Counted from the first letter of the stretch, positions 8,251 to 18,451 are shown. The stretch: DNA of 64,000 nt from Burkholderiales bacterium RIFCSPHIGHO2_12_FULL_63_20 (GCA_001770775.1 MESA01000023.1:1-64000), one strand, 5' to 3'. Notes: a model not told the origin generated them from the sequence alone. Numbers and translations are program-made.

Positions 8251-9168
8251 ATGTCTTTCATGGCCACACCCTCTACATCGTTGTCTGAGTCCGGACCGTC
8301 TGCTGCCTTGAGCGGTGTGACGTATCCCGTGCGAGCGCTCATCGTTCTGCTGGTTGGTTTGGCTGTGATGTATGTGCCAACCTTTCTGAGGTTGGCGGAG
8401 GCCGTCTGGTCCACAGACGAGCAAGGACATGGGCCCTTGATTTTGGGCGCCTGCGCGTGGTTGTTGTGGGACATGAGGGCTAATTTGTTTGGCCCGCAGT
8501 CTCGCCCTGCCCCGGTGGCGGGCTCACTACTGTTGCTGGTGTCGGTGGTGATCTACACGGTGGGGCGTTCGCAGCAGGTGATTGAATTGGAGGCTGGCTC
8601 GCTGTTACTGACTTTGCCTGCATGTCTCCTGCTGCTGGTGGGGCCTACGGGGGTGCGGCGAGCCTGGTTCCCGCTGGTATTTTTGTTCTTCATGGTGCCC
8701 TTGCCAGGTGTCTTGGTGCAAGCGATGACGATGCCGCTCAAAAGCGTCGTGTCAGTGGTGGCGGAGCAGTTGTTGTACTGGGCTGGTTATCCGATTGCGC
8801 GTACCGGCGTCACCTTGATGGTCGGGCCCTATCAGTTGTTGGTGGCCGATGCCTGCTCGGGCTTGAACTCGTTGTTCACTCTGGAGGCGCTGGGCTTTCT
8901 GTACATGCGAATAATGAATTACACGTCCAAGGCGCGTAATGTGATTCTGGCGGTGGGCATCATCCCGATTGCCTTCATTTCCAACGTGACGCGGGTGATC
9001 ATTCTGGTGCTGGTGACTTACCACTTTGGGGATGAGGCAGGCCAGGGCTTCATGCACGGTTTTGCCGGAATTGTGCTTTTTGCTGTGGCTTTGACCTTGA
9101 CCTATGGTTTGGACCGCTTGCTGGCGGCGCGCTTTGATGATGAGGGAGGCACACGTGGCAAGCGTTGA
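8251..9168 (+). CDS. xrtB: Exosortase B (EpsH family membrane transpeptidase)
   Basis: Exosortases are inner-membrane cysteine transpeptidases that recognise PEP-CTERM C-terminal signals and are found with EPS loci. The 305-residue protein has about eight transmembrane segments and the three catalytic positions of the family: Cys202 in ADACSGLNSLFT, Arg248 in FISNVTRVIIL and His269 in GFMHGFAGIVLF. The gene starts the rightward EPS operon; a second ATG at 8260 is an alternative start. It overlaps the EpsI gene by 14 nt. The likely substrate in this window is the PEP-CTERM protein at 46142-47203. Confidence 0.93.
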   Translation: MSFMATPSTSLSESGPSAALSGVTYPVRALIVLLVGLAVMYVPTFLRLAEAVWSTDEQGHGPLILGACAWLLWDMRANLFGPQSRPAPVAGSLLLLVSVVIYTVGRSQQVIELEAGSLLLTLPACLLLLVGPTGVRRAWFPLVFLFFMVPLPGVLVQAMTMPLKSVVSVVAEQLLYWAGYPIARTGVTLMVGPYQLLVADACSGLNSLFTLEALGFLYMRIMNYTSKARNVILAVGIIPIAFISNVTRVIILVLVTYHFGDEAGQGFMHGFAGIVLFAVALTLTYGLDRLLAARFDDEGGTRGKR

Positions 9169-9895
9169 CGTGATGGCGCGTGGCGCAACGCGGGTGAAAA
9201 TGGTGTCGGTGTTGTTGGCCGCAGCATTGATGGTGGGTGGCTTTGGTGTAGCCGAGTTGTTGACCCCCCGCAAGATGATGGCTGACGAATTGCCGGTGAT
9301 GGATCTGGCAAGTAAGGTGCCGGCGTCATTTGGTGTGTGGCGTGTGGATCCATCGGTGGTACCAGTCTTGCCGGACCCGACGGTGACTGAGCAGTTGGAG
9401 TCCTTGTATTCGCAGACATTGAATCGGACTTACATCCGCCCCGATGGGGCTCGGGTGATGCTGTCGATTGCCTATGGCAAGAATCAGAACTCTGCTTCGA
9501 CGGCCGCGCATCGACCGGAGTTTTGTTATTCGGCCCAGGGCTTCATGGTGAATCGTTCCGAGGTCGAGCAGATCAAGGTGCAGGATCATGAGTTGAAGGT
9601 CGTTCGTCTGATGGCGACGGCCGGTCAACGGCGTGAGCCCATCACGTATTGGGTGACCTTGGGGCACAGCGCCAGCATCCCAGGGTTCTCGCGCAAGTTG
9701 GCGCAGATGAAATACGGTCTGCAGGGTTGGATCATGGACGGGATGTTGATGCGCATTTCCAGCCTGACGCCGGGGCTGGATGCTGCTGATCGGGAGGCTG
9801 CCAAGTCCCTGCACGAACGGTTCATCAATGATCTGGCTTTGGCGATGCCCGAAGCAGACCGTTCTCGTTTTTTCGGTTCGATAAAAGAAGATTGA
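9155..9895 (+). CDS. epsI: EpsI family protein (exosortase-associated)
   Basis: EpsI proteins occur as an exosortase C-terminal fusion or, as here, as a separate gene directly downstream; their biochemical role in exopolysaccharide export or sorting is unresolved. The protein has one N-terminal hydrophobic anchor ([20 protein letters not shown]) and the typical [12 protein letters not shown] motif followed by [10 protein letters not shown] chose the GTG at 9155 because GAGGGAGG ends five bases before it, an ideal ribosome-binding site; in-frame ATGs at 9137 and 9140 lack one. The length is 246 residues. The stop is one base before the gmd ATG, so coupling with gmd is likely. Confidence 0.9.
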   Translation: MASVDVMARGATRVKMVSVLLAAALMVGGFGVAELLTPRKMMADELPVMDLASKVPASFGVWRVDPSVVPVLPDPTVTEQLESLYSQTLNRTYIRPDGARVMLSIAYGKNQNSASTAAHRPEFCYSAQGFMVNRSEVEQIKVQDHELKVVRLMATAGQRREPITYWVTLGHSASIPGFSRKLAQMKYGLQGWIMDGMLMRISSLTPGLDAADREAAKSLHERFINDLALAMPEADRSRFFGSIKED

Positions 9896-9896
9896 C

Positions 9897-11027
9897 ATGT
9901 CCAATAAAGTTGCACTGATCACCGGCGTCACAGGTCAGGATGGTTCCTACCTGGCAGAGTTTCTGTTGAAGAAGGGTTATGAGGTACACGGCATCAAGCG
10001 TCGCTCCTCACTTTTCAACACCGATCGCATCGATCATCTCTACCAGGATCCGCACGTCAACAACCGCAACTTCATCCTGCACTACGGTGATCTCACGGAC
10101 TCGACCAGTTTGGTGCGCATCGTCCAGAAGGTGCAGCCAGATGAAATCTATAACCTTGCCGCTCAGTCACACGTGGGCGTGAGCTTCGAGGAGCCGGAAT
10201 ACACAGCCAATGCCGATGGCATCGGTACGCTGCGCTTGTTGGAAGCCATTCGCATCCTAGGGCTGGAGAAGAAGACGCGCTTCTACCAGGCCTCTACCTC
10301 TGAGCTGTACGGTCTGGTGCAGGAGATTCCCCAGAAGGAAACCACGCCGTTCTACCCTCGCAGCCCCTACGCTGTGGCCAAGATGTATGCCTATTGGATC
10401 ACGGTGAACTACCGCGAGGCCTATGGCATGTACGCCTGTAACGGCGTGCTGTTCAATCATGAGAGTCCGGTGCGTGGTGAGACCTTCGTGACTCGCAAGA
10501 TCACGCGTGCCATCAGCCGCATTGCGCTGGGCCTGCAGGACTGTTTGTACCTTGGCAACATGAGTGCTCTGCGCGACTGGGGCCATGCCAAGGACTATGT
10601 GGAGATGCAATGGCTGATGCTGCAGCAGGAAGTGGCCGACGACTTTGTGATCGCCACCGGCGTGCAGTACAGCGTGCGTCAGTTTGTAGAGTTCGCTGCC
10701 AAGGAGTTGGGAATCACGCTGGCTTTTGAAGGCGAGGGCGAGGCCGAAGTGGGCACCGTGGTGGCGATCGAGCCGGTCAATGGCCAATTGCTGGCGAAGT
10801 GCAAGGTGGGTGATGTAATCGTGAAGGTTGATCCCCGTTATTACCGCCCGACCGAAGTCGAGACCCTGCTGGGCGATCCGACCAAGGCGCGAGAGAAGCT
10901 GGGATGGACGCCCAAGATCAGTCTGGCAGAGTTGGTGGCAGAGATGGTGCTGAGCGACTACGCCTCCGCCAAGCGAGACAGTCTTGTGAAGCTGGCCGGG
11001 TTCCAGGCCTATGACTATCACGAGTGA
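9897..11027 (+). CDS. gmd: GDP-mannose 4,6-dehydratase
   Basis: Gmd dehydrates GDP-D-mannose to GDP-4-keto-6-deoxymannose, the precursor of GDP-L-fucose (made by the fcl product at 5812) and of GDP-D-rhamnose. The 376-residue SDR has [19 protein letters not shown] at residues 9-27, [30 protein letters not shown] and the catalytic [10 protein letters not shown], then [18 protein letters not shown] and C-terminal [18 protein letters not shown]. The length is close to the family norm. Its end overlaps the flippase gene by 17 nt. Confidence 0.97.
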   Translation: MSNKVALITGVTGQDGSYLAEFLLKKGYEVHGIKRRSSLFNTDRIDHLYQDPHVNNRNFILHYGDLTDSTSLVRIVQKVQPDEIYNLAAQSHVGVSFEEPEYTANADGIGTLRLLEAIRILGLEKKTRFYQASTSELYGLVQEIPQKETTPFYPRSPYAVAKMYAYWITVNYREAYGMYACNGVLFNHESPVRGETFVTRKITRAISRIALGLQDCLYLGNMSALRDWGHAKDYVEMQWLMLQQEVADDFVIATGVQYSVRQFVEFAAKELGITLAFEGEGEAEVGTVVAIEPVNGQLLAKCKVGDVIVKVDPRYYRPTEVETLLGDPTKAREKLGWTPKISLAELVAEMVLSDYASAKRDSLVKLAGFQAYDYHE

Positions 11028-12270
11028 GTGGCTGCGTTTCGGTCCTGCTCACTGGGCTCTGATCGATCAGGCTGTCGTTTCGGCGGCCACCTTCGCAGTG
11101 GGGGTCTTGCTGGCGAGGGCGCTGGACCCAGAGGGGTTGGCACTTTACTCGCTGGCCATCACGACGGTGTTATGCCTGACGTCGGTGCATCGCGCACTGG
11201 TGGCCCAGCCACTGAACATCTTGGGTGCGCAGGAGCTTCAGGGGCAACGTCTGAGACGTTACAGCAACATGCTGCGCCTACAAGGGGGTATGTTGCCTGT
11301 GATGGCTTTGCTAGCCATCGTGGTGGGGTGGATGTTTTTCCCGGTGCCGAGCTTGATGATGGGGGCGGCGGTGTATGCCGGGGTGTTAGCGTTGCAGGAT
11401 CTGATTCGCCGTTATCACTATACGGATGGGCAGATTCAGCGGGCTGTCCCAGGAGACGTGCTGGCCTTTGGCGGGCAGGGCGCCGCTCTGGCTCTGCTGG
11501 TAGTTTTCGCGTGGCCGGTATCGGTTTCGCTCGTGTTCTGGTGGTTGATGGTGCCGCTGGTGGTGTCGGCCCTCTGGATGCATCGCCTGATTCGCCGCTC
11601 CGGGCAACCGGCCAAGGCAGGGTCTGGCGTGATCGAACACCTGGCAGAGCATTGGGCTAATGCGCGGTGGGTGGTGTTGAGTCAGTTGGTGTGGATCGGG
11701 GCGAGTCAGCTGATACCGTTTCAACTGGCAACGTATGCAAAGTCGCAGGATGTGGCTGCCTACCATGCAGCCAATGCCTTGATGAATGCATTGAATGTGT
11801 TTCGACTGACCTTAGGTAATTACCTTCCAGGGCGTTCTGCGCGTGTGTTTGCTGATGGTGGCGCGCAGGCCTTACGGATGTATCTGCGCCAAGTGAGTTT
11901 GGCTTGTTTGGGTTTGGCTTTTGTGGTGTTTGTGTTTTTCGAGCTCACTGGGGATTTCTGGGTTGATTGGCTGTTTGCTGGAAAGTACCAAGAGGCCAAG
12001 CCGGTGGTGTCGGCCATGGTGCTGGTACACCTTTTGGCGATGTCGGCCTTGATCAGCGCGGCGGGTGCGCAGGTGATGGGCACTACAAGGGTGATGTTCT
12101 GGTCCAACGCAGTGGCTTTGGCGCTGACTTTGACCTTGGGCTCTTGGTTCATCCATGTGTGGGGCTTGTGGGGAGCCGTGGTCGCGCTGGCGATTGGCTT
12201 GTTGTTGCCCGCGATGGTGCAGGGCGTGCACCTGTCGATTCATTTTCGAAGCCGTTTGGGGCAAGTATGA
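11011..12270 (+). CDS. Polysaccharide flippase-like (Wzx/MATE fold) membrane protein
   Basis: The protein has 419 residues and about 12 hydrophobic segments arranged in pairs, consistent with a Wzx-type lipid-linked oligosaccharide flippase of the MVF/MOP superfamily. The sequence starts [26 protein letters not shown], a common opening of O-antigen/teichoic acid export proteins, and the second half shows [13 protein letters not shown] and [13 protein letters not shown], typical of the family. The gene starts inside the 3' end of gmd and its stop overlaps the next ATG (ATGA). It is poorly conserved, as flippases usually are, so specificity cannot be told. Confidence 0.8.
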   Translation: MTITSEWLRFGPAHWALIDQAVVSAATFAVGVLLARALDPEGLALYSLAITTVLCLTSVHRALVAQPLNILGAQELQGQRLRRYSNMLRLQGGMLPVMALLAIVVGWMFFPVPSLMMGAAVYAGVLALQDLIRRYHYTDGQIQRAVPGDVLAFGGQGAALALLVVFAWPVSVSLVFWWLMVPLVVSALWMHRLIRRSGQPAKAGSGVIEHLAEHWANARWVVLSQLVWIGASQLIPFQLATYAKSQDVAAYHAANALMNALNVFRLTLGNYLPGRSARVFADGGAQALRMYLRQVSLACLGLAFVVFVFFELTGDFWVDWLFAGKYQEAKPVVSAMVLVHLLAMSALISAAGAQVMGTTRVMFWSNAVALALTLTLGSWFIHVWGLWGAVVALAIGLLLPAMVQGVHLSIHFRSRLGQV

Positions 12271-13079
12271 AGATTTCTTTGGTGACCTGCTCCTATCAGC
12301 AGGGCAAATTTCTTGATGCGACGATGCGTTCGGTGCTGGATCAAAGGTACCCAGATCTGGAGTACATCGTGATTGACGGGGGCTCGAGGGACCAGTCTGT
12401 CGAGGTGATTCGGCGCCATGAGCACTCGCTGGCGTACTGGGTGTCGGAGAAGGACCGTGGCCAGACCCATGCTTTGCGCAAAGGGTTTGAGCGTGCGAGC
12501 GGTGACATTCTGGGTTGGTTGTGCTCGGATGATTTGTTGCTGCCGGGCGCGTTGAAGCGGGTGGCGGCTTACTTTGAGGCCCACCCGGAAGTCGATGTGA
12601 TCTTTGGTAACGCGCTGTGGATCGACGCTCAGGGTCAGTTCATACGCCCCAAGAAAGAGATGCCCTGGAACAAGTTTGTGTTTCTGTACGACCACAACTA
12701 CTTGGCTCAGCCCGCGACGTTCTGGCGTCGATCCCTTTATGAGAAGGTGGGGGGGTTGGATGAGTCCTGGAATCTGGGTATGGACTCAGACTTGTGGTTG
12801 CGGTTTGCGCACCATGCACGGCCTCGCTATGTCGATGAGTATTTTGCGTGCATGCGGGATTATCCTGAGCAGAAAACGCGCGCCTTGAAGCCCGCAGGTC
12901 GTGCGGAAGACGCGACGCTGAGTGCGCGCGAACTGCCGGCGCTTCAGCGACTCCCGCAGAGACCGTTGGGTTGGTTGGCGAGGGCTGGCCGCATTGGGAT
13001 CAAGCTGGTGCAGGGTGGTTATTGGGCCTCGCCGCCGGCAGAGTACGTGAAGGCGCTGGAGCGCTACCGGATCGTTTGA
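12267..13079 (+). CDS. Family 2 glycosyltransferase
   Basis: The 270-residue protein opens [20 protein letters not shown] and carries the GT-A fold signatures IVIDGGSRDQSVEVI near residues 32-46 and the DxD-like GWLCSDDLLLPGAL near 84-97, followed by LAQPATFWRRSLYEKVGG and MDSDLWLRFA. It probably transfers one sugar during assembly of the repeat unit at the cytoplasmic face of the membrane. The ATG overlaps the flippase stop by four bases. An upstream in-frame extension to 11967 is an open frame inside the flippase gene and is not used. The donor and linkage are unknown. Confidence 0.88.
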   Translation: MKISLVTCSYQQGKFLDATMRSVLDQRYPDLEYIVIDGGSRDQSVEVIRRHEHSLAYWVSEKDRGQTHALRKGFERASGDILGWLCSDDLLLPGALKRVAAYFEAHPEVDVIFGNALWIDAQGQFIRPKKEMPWNKFVFLYDHNYLAQPATFWRRSLYEKVGGLDESWNLGMDSDLWLRFAHHARPRYVDEYFACMRDYPEQKTRALKPAGRAEDATLSARELPALQRLPQRPLGWLARAGRIGIKLVQGGYWASPPAEYVKALERYRIV

Positions 13080-13093
13080 GACTGGGGCTGAGC

Positions 13094-14392
13094 ATGGGGG
13101 CGAGAGCAAAGTATTCATCGATCCATCGGCACCAGATGATGGTGACGAATGTGAAGCAATCCGCATCGCTCGAGATGACGGACTATTTCTTCCTGTTCAG
13201 CTTGTTCATCATGCTGTTCTGGGCGATCGATCCGCTCATGGTCGGGCTGGACATGATCGCTGGCGTCAAGCGCTTGCCGACTTTGTTGCTGTTCATGAAC
13301 CTGGCGTTCATCGTTGTGGGGCGTTTGATGTTCCGCAATCGCAGCACCTACGTGAGCTTTCGTGCCACGCTCAAGGAAATGCGCTACCTGGTGGCATTTT
13401 CTGCGATGGTCATCGTGGGGAGTTTGTATGCGCGTGAGGTGAAGGGAATCGAGGAGACTTTCTTGACCATGGGGGTCTTCACTTTGATGGCGCCCATCAC
13501 CTATTGGTACACGATCAATTCGATGGCGCCAATGAAGTTGCTGCGAGCCATCCTCATCGTCTATACGTTTTGGGCCGTGGTGGCATCAGGCATGCAACTG
13601 GGGTTTTTCCGTGTCATCGAGATCTTTCACAGCCGGGAGCATCTGGTGTTGCCAGCGCTGGGGACCTTTTTGTATTTCCTGCCATGGAAAGCAGGCCGTG
13701 TGCTGGGCATTGCCATGGTGGTGTTGGTGGCAATTGCAACCAATAAAAACACTGGCTACATCATCACGGTCTTCGTCTGCGGGTATCTGGTCTCGCTGAC
13801 GTTTTTCCGACGTTGGCGCAGCATGAAAGACCGCTTGCTGAGCACCACTTTGCTGCTGGCATTTGTCGCTGGGATCTTGATGGCGTTGGCTACCGTCTGG
13901 GTGGGGTACACCTATTTTGACGATGACATGCCCACGGGGAACCCGGAGTACCGTCTCTACACCTACGACATTGCTTGGCAGAGATTCTTGAGCTCTCCCA
14001 TCTGGGGCACGTTGTTCTCTGAGTCGGCGGTGGTGTACTTCAGCAAGTTTGATGTGGCGGCCAGTACCCAATACCTGCCGACGCACAGTGATCCGCTGGA
14101 CATCATGGCGCACGGTGGCGTGATCGCTCTGGCCCTGTGGCTGATGGCCATTGTGCCGGTGTTGTGGCGGGCTTTCACGATGGCGAGCCTGTATGGGGGG
14201 GAGCTTTCTTGGTCTGACGAATGGGTGCACCAGTCGTTCTTGCTGATGGCGTTCACAGCCCTGCTTGTGTGCATGTTCAACCCGATTTATAACGTGCCGA
14301 ACTTGGCGACTGCGAACTGGATGGTGCTGGGCTGCGTGCTGACGTCAACACAAGTTTGTACGCGCATGCTTCAGCAGGAGAGGCGGTCGTGA
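13094..14392 (+). CDS. Wzy-like polysaccharide polymerase / O-antigen ligase family membrane protein
   Basis: The 432-residue protein has about ten transmembrane helices with a larger polar loop around DDMPTGNPEYRLYTYDIAWQ and LPTHSDPLDIMAHGG, the pattern of Wzy and WaaL proteins, where the periplasmic loop near the C-terminal third carries the His and Arg residues used in catalysis. Position between a flippase and glycosyltransferases supports a role as repeat-unit polymerase. The start at 13094 lies 14 nt after the preceding stop; ATG 13136 is an alternative that would remove a polar 14-residue leader. Sequence identity to named families is too low to see by eye. Confidence 0.72.
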   Translation: MGARAKYSSIHRHQMMVTNVKQSASLEMTDYFFLFSLFIMLFWAIDPLMVGLDMIAGVKRLPTLLLFMNLAFIVVGRLMFRNRSTYVSFRATLKEMRYLVAFSAMVIVGSLYAREVKGIEETFLTMGVFTLMAPITYWYTINSMAPMKLLRAILIVYTFWAVVASGMQLGFFRVIEIFHSREHLVLPALGTFLYFLPWKAGRVLGIAMVVLVAIATNKNTGYIITVFVCGYLVSLTFFRRWRSMKDRLLSTTLLLAFVAGILMALATVWVGYTYFDDDMPTGNPEYRLYTYDIAWQRFLSSPIWGTLFSESAVVYFSKFDVAASTQYLPTHSDPLDIMAHGGVIALALWLMAIVPVLWRAFTMASLYGGELSWSDEWVHQSFLLMAFTALLVCMFNPIYNVPNLATANWMVLGCVLTSTQVCTRMLQQERRS

Positions 14393-16056
14393 TGCGGTGT
14401 TTGGCTGCTCTTGCGATCTGCTTTGGGCTGAACTGGGCTGGTGTCGGGCACGCGGCCACCTTGGTTGCCACGCCTGAGACGCTGGTGCAGCAGTTAAAGC
14501 AGTTTCGCAGCGGCGACACGCTGTTATTGAAGCCTGGTATCTACCGGGGCACGATTGATTTGCGTAATCGCATGGCTGAGCCAGACGCGCCTTCTGTGAT
14601 CCGGGGGGATGTTTCGAGCGGGGGGCGTGTGGTCTTGCGGGGCTCGGATGTGCTGGCGGACTGGCGCTTGGTTGCGCCTGGCATCTACGTGCATGACCTG
14701 GAGAAGGAGGCAAGCCAGGTTTTCGTGAATGGGCACTTGTTGCAACAGATTGGTGGCACCGTGTTTGACGGCTATCCCGATAATGCTCAAAGCGCTTACC
14801 GCGAGTTGCACCCCCACGATGGCGGCATCTGGCCTGGACGCAAGCCAGTGGTGGCATGGCAGGGTATGTCGGCGGAGAGTTTCTGGTACGACCGCAAAAA
14901 CAAGCGTCTGTACGCACGCACGGCCGAAGACCTGCGAGACCAGGCCGTGAGGGTGGAAGCATCGCAGCGAGAGCGTGTGCTATTTCTGGAGAACGTGCAG
15001 TTCATGCAAGTGCACGATCTCGACATCGAGCATGCCAACACATCGGTGACCAACCGAGGTGGTGCGCTGGTTGTGTGGCGAAGCCGGGATGTGAGCTTGC
15101 GAGGCATTCGGGCATTCTGGAACGACCTGACGGGCATTCAACTGGCGGGTGAGCGTATCTCGCTGATTGGTTCAGAGGCCATGCATAACGGCCAGGTCGG
15201 TGTCAGCGGGTTTGGCAGTCGCATCACGGTGCAGCAGGTCAAGTCCTCATACAACAATCGCCGTGGCTTCAATAAATGGTGGGAAGCAGGCGGATTCAAG
15301 TTCATCGGATTTGACGATGGCGCCCTGCGTGATTCGGTGGTGGTGGATTGTCAAGCGCTGTTCAACCGCGGAGATGGTATTTGGTTTGATTGGAAAAACA
15401 GGAATGTGCAGGTGGCGCGGAATGTGTCGGCCTACAACACAGGTTTTGGTATCCATTACGAGGCCAGCAGTGAGGGCGTGATCGAGGACAACCTGATTTT
15501 TGGCAATGGTCAGAGAGGGGTGTATCTGTCGAGCTCGCGGACTTCCTTGGTGCGTCATAACCTGATTCTGGGCAACGGCGGGGAGGGGGTGGTCTCAGTG
15601 ACCGAGCACGGACGCAAGGACAATCAGGGGCATCGCTTGGATTCGGATACCAATCGTGTGGAAGCCAACGTGATTGGCTGGAACGCGGGGGGCGCAGTCT
15701 ATCTGTCGTCGGATCCGGGCAATGTGTCCAACCGCAACGTGTTCCTCGGCGAGGGCGTTGCCAGCCGCTTCAGTGTGAATTACCCCTCGCCACTGAATCT
15801 GCCGGTGTATGGACTGGATGCTTGGTTCCAGCGCACAGGGCAAGATGCTCATTCGTGGTGGTTGAATGCTCCGATGCCAGAGTCCTGGGCAGCCTATTTC
15901 AAGGCACGCTCGACCGCGAAGGCACCGATGGTCGCCTTGGTGCTTGACGCACGTGTATGGCCGTCAGATCAGCGTGTTGTGCTCGGCAAGGACATGTCTC
16001 GCTGGGCTTCAGATGCCCCGTTGCCAGAAGTCGGGCCCCGTAATGTGGTGCCATGA
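14392..16056 (+). CDS. Secreted right-handed beta-helix repeat protein (possible polysaccharide-modifying enzyme)
   Basis: A clear signal peptide (residues 1-23, ending GVGHAA) is followed by a beta-helix domain with many short turns of the type NRGDGIWFDWKNRNVQVARN, SEGVIEDNLIFGNGQRGVYL and TSLVRHNLILGNGGEGVVSV, spanning about residues 190-460. Such folds are found in alginate epimerases, polysaccharide lyases and glycan hydrolases. Within an EPS locus it probably acts on the polymer in the periplasm or outside the cell, either for editing or for clearance; the reaction is not known. The ATG overlaps the Wzy-like stop (TGATG) behind an AGGAGAGG ribosome-binding site. The length is 554 residues. 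Confidence 0.82.
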   Translation: MRCLAALAICFGLNWAGVGHAATLVATPETLVQQLKQFRSGDTLLLKPGIYRGTIDLRNRMAEPDAPSVIRGDVSSGGRVVLRGSDVLADWRLVAPGIYVHDLEKEASQVFVNGHLLQQIGGTVFDGYPDNAQSAYRELHPHDGGIWPGRKPVVAWQGMSAESFWYDRKNKRLYARTAEDLRDQAVRVEASQRERVLFLENVQFMQVHDLDIEHANTSVTNRGGALVVWRSRDVSLRGIRAFWNDLTGIQLAGERISLIGSEAMHNGQVGVSGFGSRITVQQVKSSYNNRRGFNKWWEAGGFKFIGFDDGALRDSVVVDCQALFNRGDGIWFDWKNRNVQVARNVSAYNTGFGIHYEASSEGVIEDNLIFGNGQRGVYLSSSRTSLVRHNLILGNGGEGVVSVTEHGRKDNQGHRLDSDTNRVEANVIGWNAGGAVYLSSDPGNVSNRNVFLGEGVASRFSVNYPSPLNLPVYGLDAWFQRTGQDAHSWWLNAPMPESWAAYFKARSTAKAPMVALVLDARVWPSDQRVVLGKDMSRWASDAPLPEVGPRNVVP

Positions 16057-16074
16057 CGGAATCAGGGACTGGCC

Positions 16075-17169
16075 ATGCGCGTTTTGTTTGATGTGTTTGA
16101 ACTCACGCCCGATGGGGGCAAGAGCATGGGCATCTACCACTATGCCCGCAATGTCTGGCAGGAGTTTGTCGCCGCTTTGCCTGAAGACATGAGCCTGGTT
16201 TTGGCCTGTCATGGGCGAAATGCAAGTGACTTTCCGGCTGTGTCACATCCACGGGTTGAGCGGGTGCTGCTGCAAGACGATACTCCGCGACAGTGGCAGC
16301 GGCAGCGATGGCTGAGGTGGGGGGCCCAGGCGCTGGCTCGCCAAAAGGGTTGTGACGTGTACTTCACGCCCAAAGGCTTCTTGCCTGGGTTGTGGGGGGC
16401 GCCGATGGGGGTGCGAACTTGTGCCGTCGTGCACGACCTGATCCCACTTTGGTACGCCGAGCATCAACCTGGGTATTTTCCCCGGACGGAGTTGGTGGTG
16501 TTAGAGCATGAGCTGCGGCGAACCTGTCGGCACGCGGATCGCTTGGTGACGATTTCTGACGCATCGGCCGATGACATCTTGGCACGCGTGCCAGATGCAA
16601 GGCGACCTGCGGTGGTCTACAACGGTTTGCCTCCTGCACCACGGCAGGTGGTGCGACCCGCACGTGCACCATTCATTTTCGCGATGGCATCGAGCTTTCC
16701 GCACAAAAATGCGGAAGCTGTCATGGACGGGTACCAACGTTACCGTGCGCAAGTGGCAGATCCTTTGGACCTGGTTGTGTGTGGCATCGAGGATCCAGGA
16801 CAGCCCGGTGTGAGCTGCTTGAAAGGCGTGAGTGCCGATGTGCTGCACGGCCATTACCAGGCCGCCGAGCTGTTTGTGTTTATGTCTCTGGTGGAGGGCT
16901 TTGGTTTTCCACCGCTGGAGGCCATGCAGCATGGAACGCCTGTGCTGTGTTCGGACCTGCCTGTGTTGCGTGAAACTACGCGGGGCAATGCGTTTTTTGT
17001 GTCCCCTGTTGATGCCGATGCTGTGGGAGCGGCGATCCGCCATGCGCTGGCAGATGAGCAGGCTGAGCAACGGGCGCACTTGCGCCATCGGGCGCAGGAC
17101 GTTGTGGCCTTTTATTCTTGGCAGCAGTGTGCAGGCGGCTTGCTGGACCAGTTGGAGATGCTGGCTTGA
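16075..17169 (+). CDS. Family 4 (GT-B) glycosyltransferase
   Basis: The 364-residue protein begins MRVLFDVFELTPDGGKSMGI and has the GT1/GT4 C-terminal nucleotide-sugar site FVFMSLVEGFGFPPLEAMQ with the E-x7-E pattern, followed by TPVLCSDLPVLRE. The middle contains FTPKGFLPG and VTISDASADDILARVP, typical of mannosyltransferase-like GT4 members. It should transfer one sugar from a GDP- or UDP-activated donor to the growing lipid-linked unit. The gene lies 18 nt after the beta-helix gene in the same operon. GDP-mannose, GDP-fucose or another donor is possible. Confidence 0.88.
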   Translation: MRVLFDVFELTPDGGKSMGIYHYARNVWQEFVAALPEDMSLVLACHGRNASDFPAVSHPRVERVLLQDDTPRQWQRQRWLRWGAQALARQKGCDVYFTPKGFLPGLWGAPMGVRTCAVVHDLIPLWYAEHQPGYFPRTELVVLEHELRRTCRHADRLVTISDASADDILARVPDARRPAVVYNGLPPAPRQVVRPARAPFIFAMASSFPHKNAEAVMDGYQRYRAQVADPLDLVVCGIEDPGQPGVSCLKGVSADVLHGHYQAAELFVFMSLVEGFGFPPLEAMQHGTPVLCSDLPVLRETTRGNAFFVSPVDADAVGAAIRHALADEQAEQRAHLRHRAQDVVAFYSWQQCAGGLLDQLEMLA

Positions 17170-17218
17170 CTGTCATGCCTGCGGGTACGCAAACGTGGAC
17201 CCATGCAATGGATCAACG

Positions 17219-18451
17219 ATGAAAATCTTGTTGTCTGCTTTCGCTTTTTCGCCACTTTGGGGTTCCGAGCCCGGTGTTGGTTGGTGCTGGGCCATTGAGA
17301 TGGCCAAAGCGCACGAGGTGACGGTGTTGACACATCGCTATTTCGAAAATCACATGCGGGAGATGGAAACCGCCATGGGCAAGCTCCCGTTCGAGGTGAT
17401 TTACTTTGACGTCAAACCGATCTGGCACCGATCTTATGAACGCTACTTGAACTCGCAGTTATATGCGTTGCGCTGGCAGTGGTGTGCGCGCTCATTTGTG
17501 AAGCGAATATTAAAGACCAGGCGTTTTGACCTCATCCACCACCTCACGCTGGGTACCATCCGTTACCCAAGTTTTTTGCAAAAACTGGGTGTGCCCTTGG
17601 TCGCAGGCCCCTTGGGTGGTGGGGAGCGTGCGCCATGTGGTTTCTACAAGGGCGTACCTTGGCGGGAGCGTTTGCGCGAGTTGCTTCGAGATGGCCTTAT
17701 ATGGAGTACAGCCTGGGATCCCATGATCCATTGGACTTGGGGGCGCACGGAAGTGTTGCTCTGCCGCACCCGTGAGTCGTTGGCGGCGCTGCCCTGGCAT
17801 GTTCGCGAGCGGTGCCGTCTGATGCAGGAGATCGGTTGTCCAGCCGCGCTTGCTGATGAGGCGGTCATGCCGATGCCTGGTGCAGATGTGCCCCTTCGGC
17901 TGTTGCACGTGGGACGATTGCTGGCGTTGAAAGGCATGCACTTGGCTTTGCCTGCCCTGGCCGACGTCACGGGACGCGGCGTGGATTGGCGTTTGACGTT
18001 GGTGGGGGTCGGGCCGATGGTCGGCCCTCTGAAGGCTCAGGCCAGTTCATTGGGGATTGCCGACCGTATCGACTGGGTGGGCAGCTTGCCGCGCGATCGT
18101 GTGATGGCGCTGTATGGTCAGCACGACGCGTTTCTATTCCCAAGCCTGCATGATTCTGGTGGCACGGTCGTGCTGGAGTCGCTGTCGCAGGGGTGTCCTG
18201 TGTTGTGTGTAGACCTTGGGGGGCCTCCCCACTTCGTGGACGACACCTGCGGTGCAGTGGTGCCTGTGCGTTCCGGTAAACCCGAGCCGGTCGTGGCTGG
18301 TTTGGCGGAAGTATTGTGTGATTGGGCCCAAAGTAGAAGTGCCTTGTATGCCTTGCGCCAGGGTGCTTTGAGGCGTGCTCGAGAACTGAGCTGGCCCAAT
18401 CGGGTGCAGGGGGCATATGAGTTGATCGAGGCCGCGCTCAGAGCTCGTTAA
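17219..18451 (+). CDS. Family 4 (GT-B) glycosyltransferase with a 3' end lying in an epsG remnant
   Basis: The 410-residue protein starts MKILLSAFAFSPLWGSEPGVGW, an opening common in GT4 enzymes of EPS loci, and contains LLHVGRLLALKGMHLALPAL and the donor site FPSLHDSGGTVVLESLSQGCPVLCVD. The ATG at 17219 lies 49 nt after the preceding gene; an open frame upstream of it runs inside that gene. Its last codons (AALRAR then stop) lie on the antisense strand of a degenerate epsG tail and match those of the acyltransferase (AALRTR then stop), so both genes end within copies of the same epsG sequence. Confidence 0.88.
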   Translation: MKILLSAFAFSPLWGSEPGVGWCWAIEMAKAHEVTVLTHRYFENHMREMETAMGKLPFEVIYFDVKPIWHRSYERYLNSQLYALRWQWCARSFVKRILKTRRFDLIHHLTLGTIRYPSFLQKLGVPLVAGPLGGGERAPCGFYKGVPWRERLRELLRDGLIWSTAWDPMIHWTWGRTEVLLCRTRESLAALPWHVRERCRLMQEIGCPAALADEAVMPMPGADVPLRLLHVGRLLALKGMHLALPALADVTGRGVDWRLTLVGVGPMVGPLKAQASSLGIADRIDWVGSLPRDRVMALYGQHDAFLFPSLHDSGGTVVLESLSQGCPVLCVDLGGPPHFVDDTCGAVVPVRSGKPEPVVAGLAEVLCDWAQSRSALYALRQGALRRARELSWPNRVQGAYELIEAALRAR

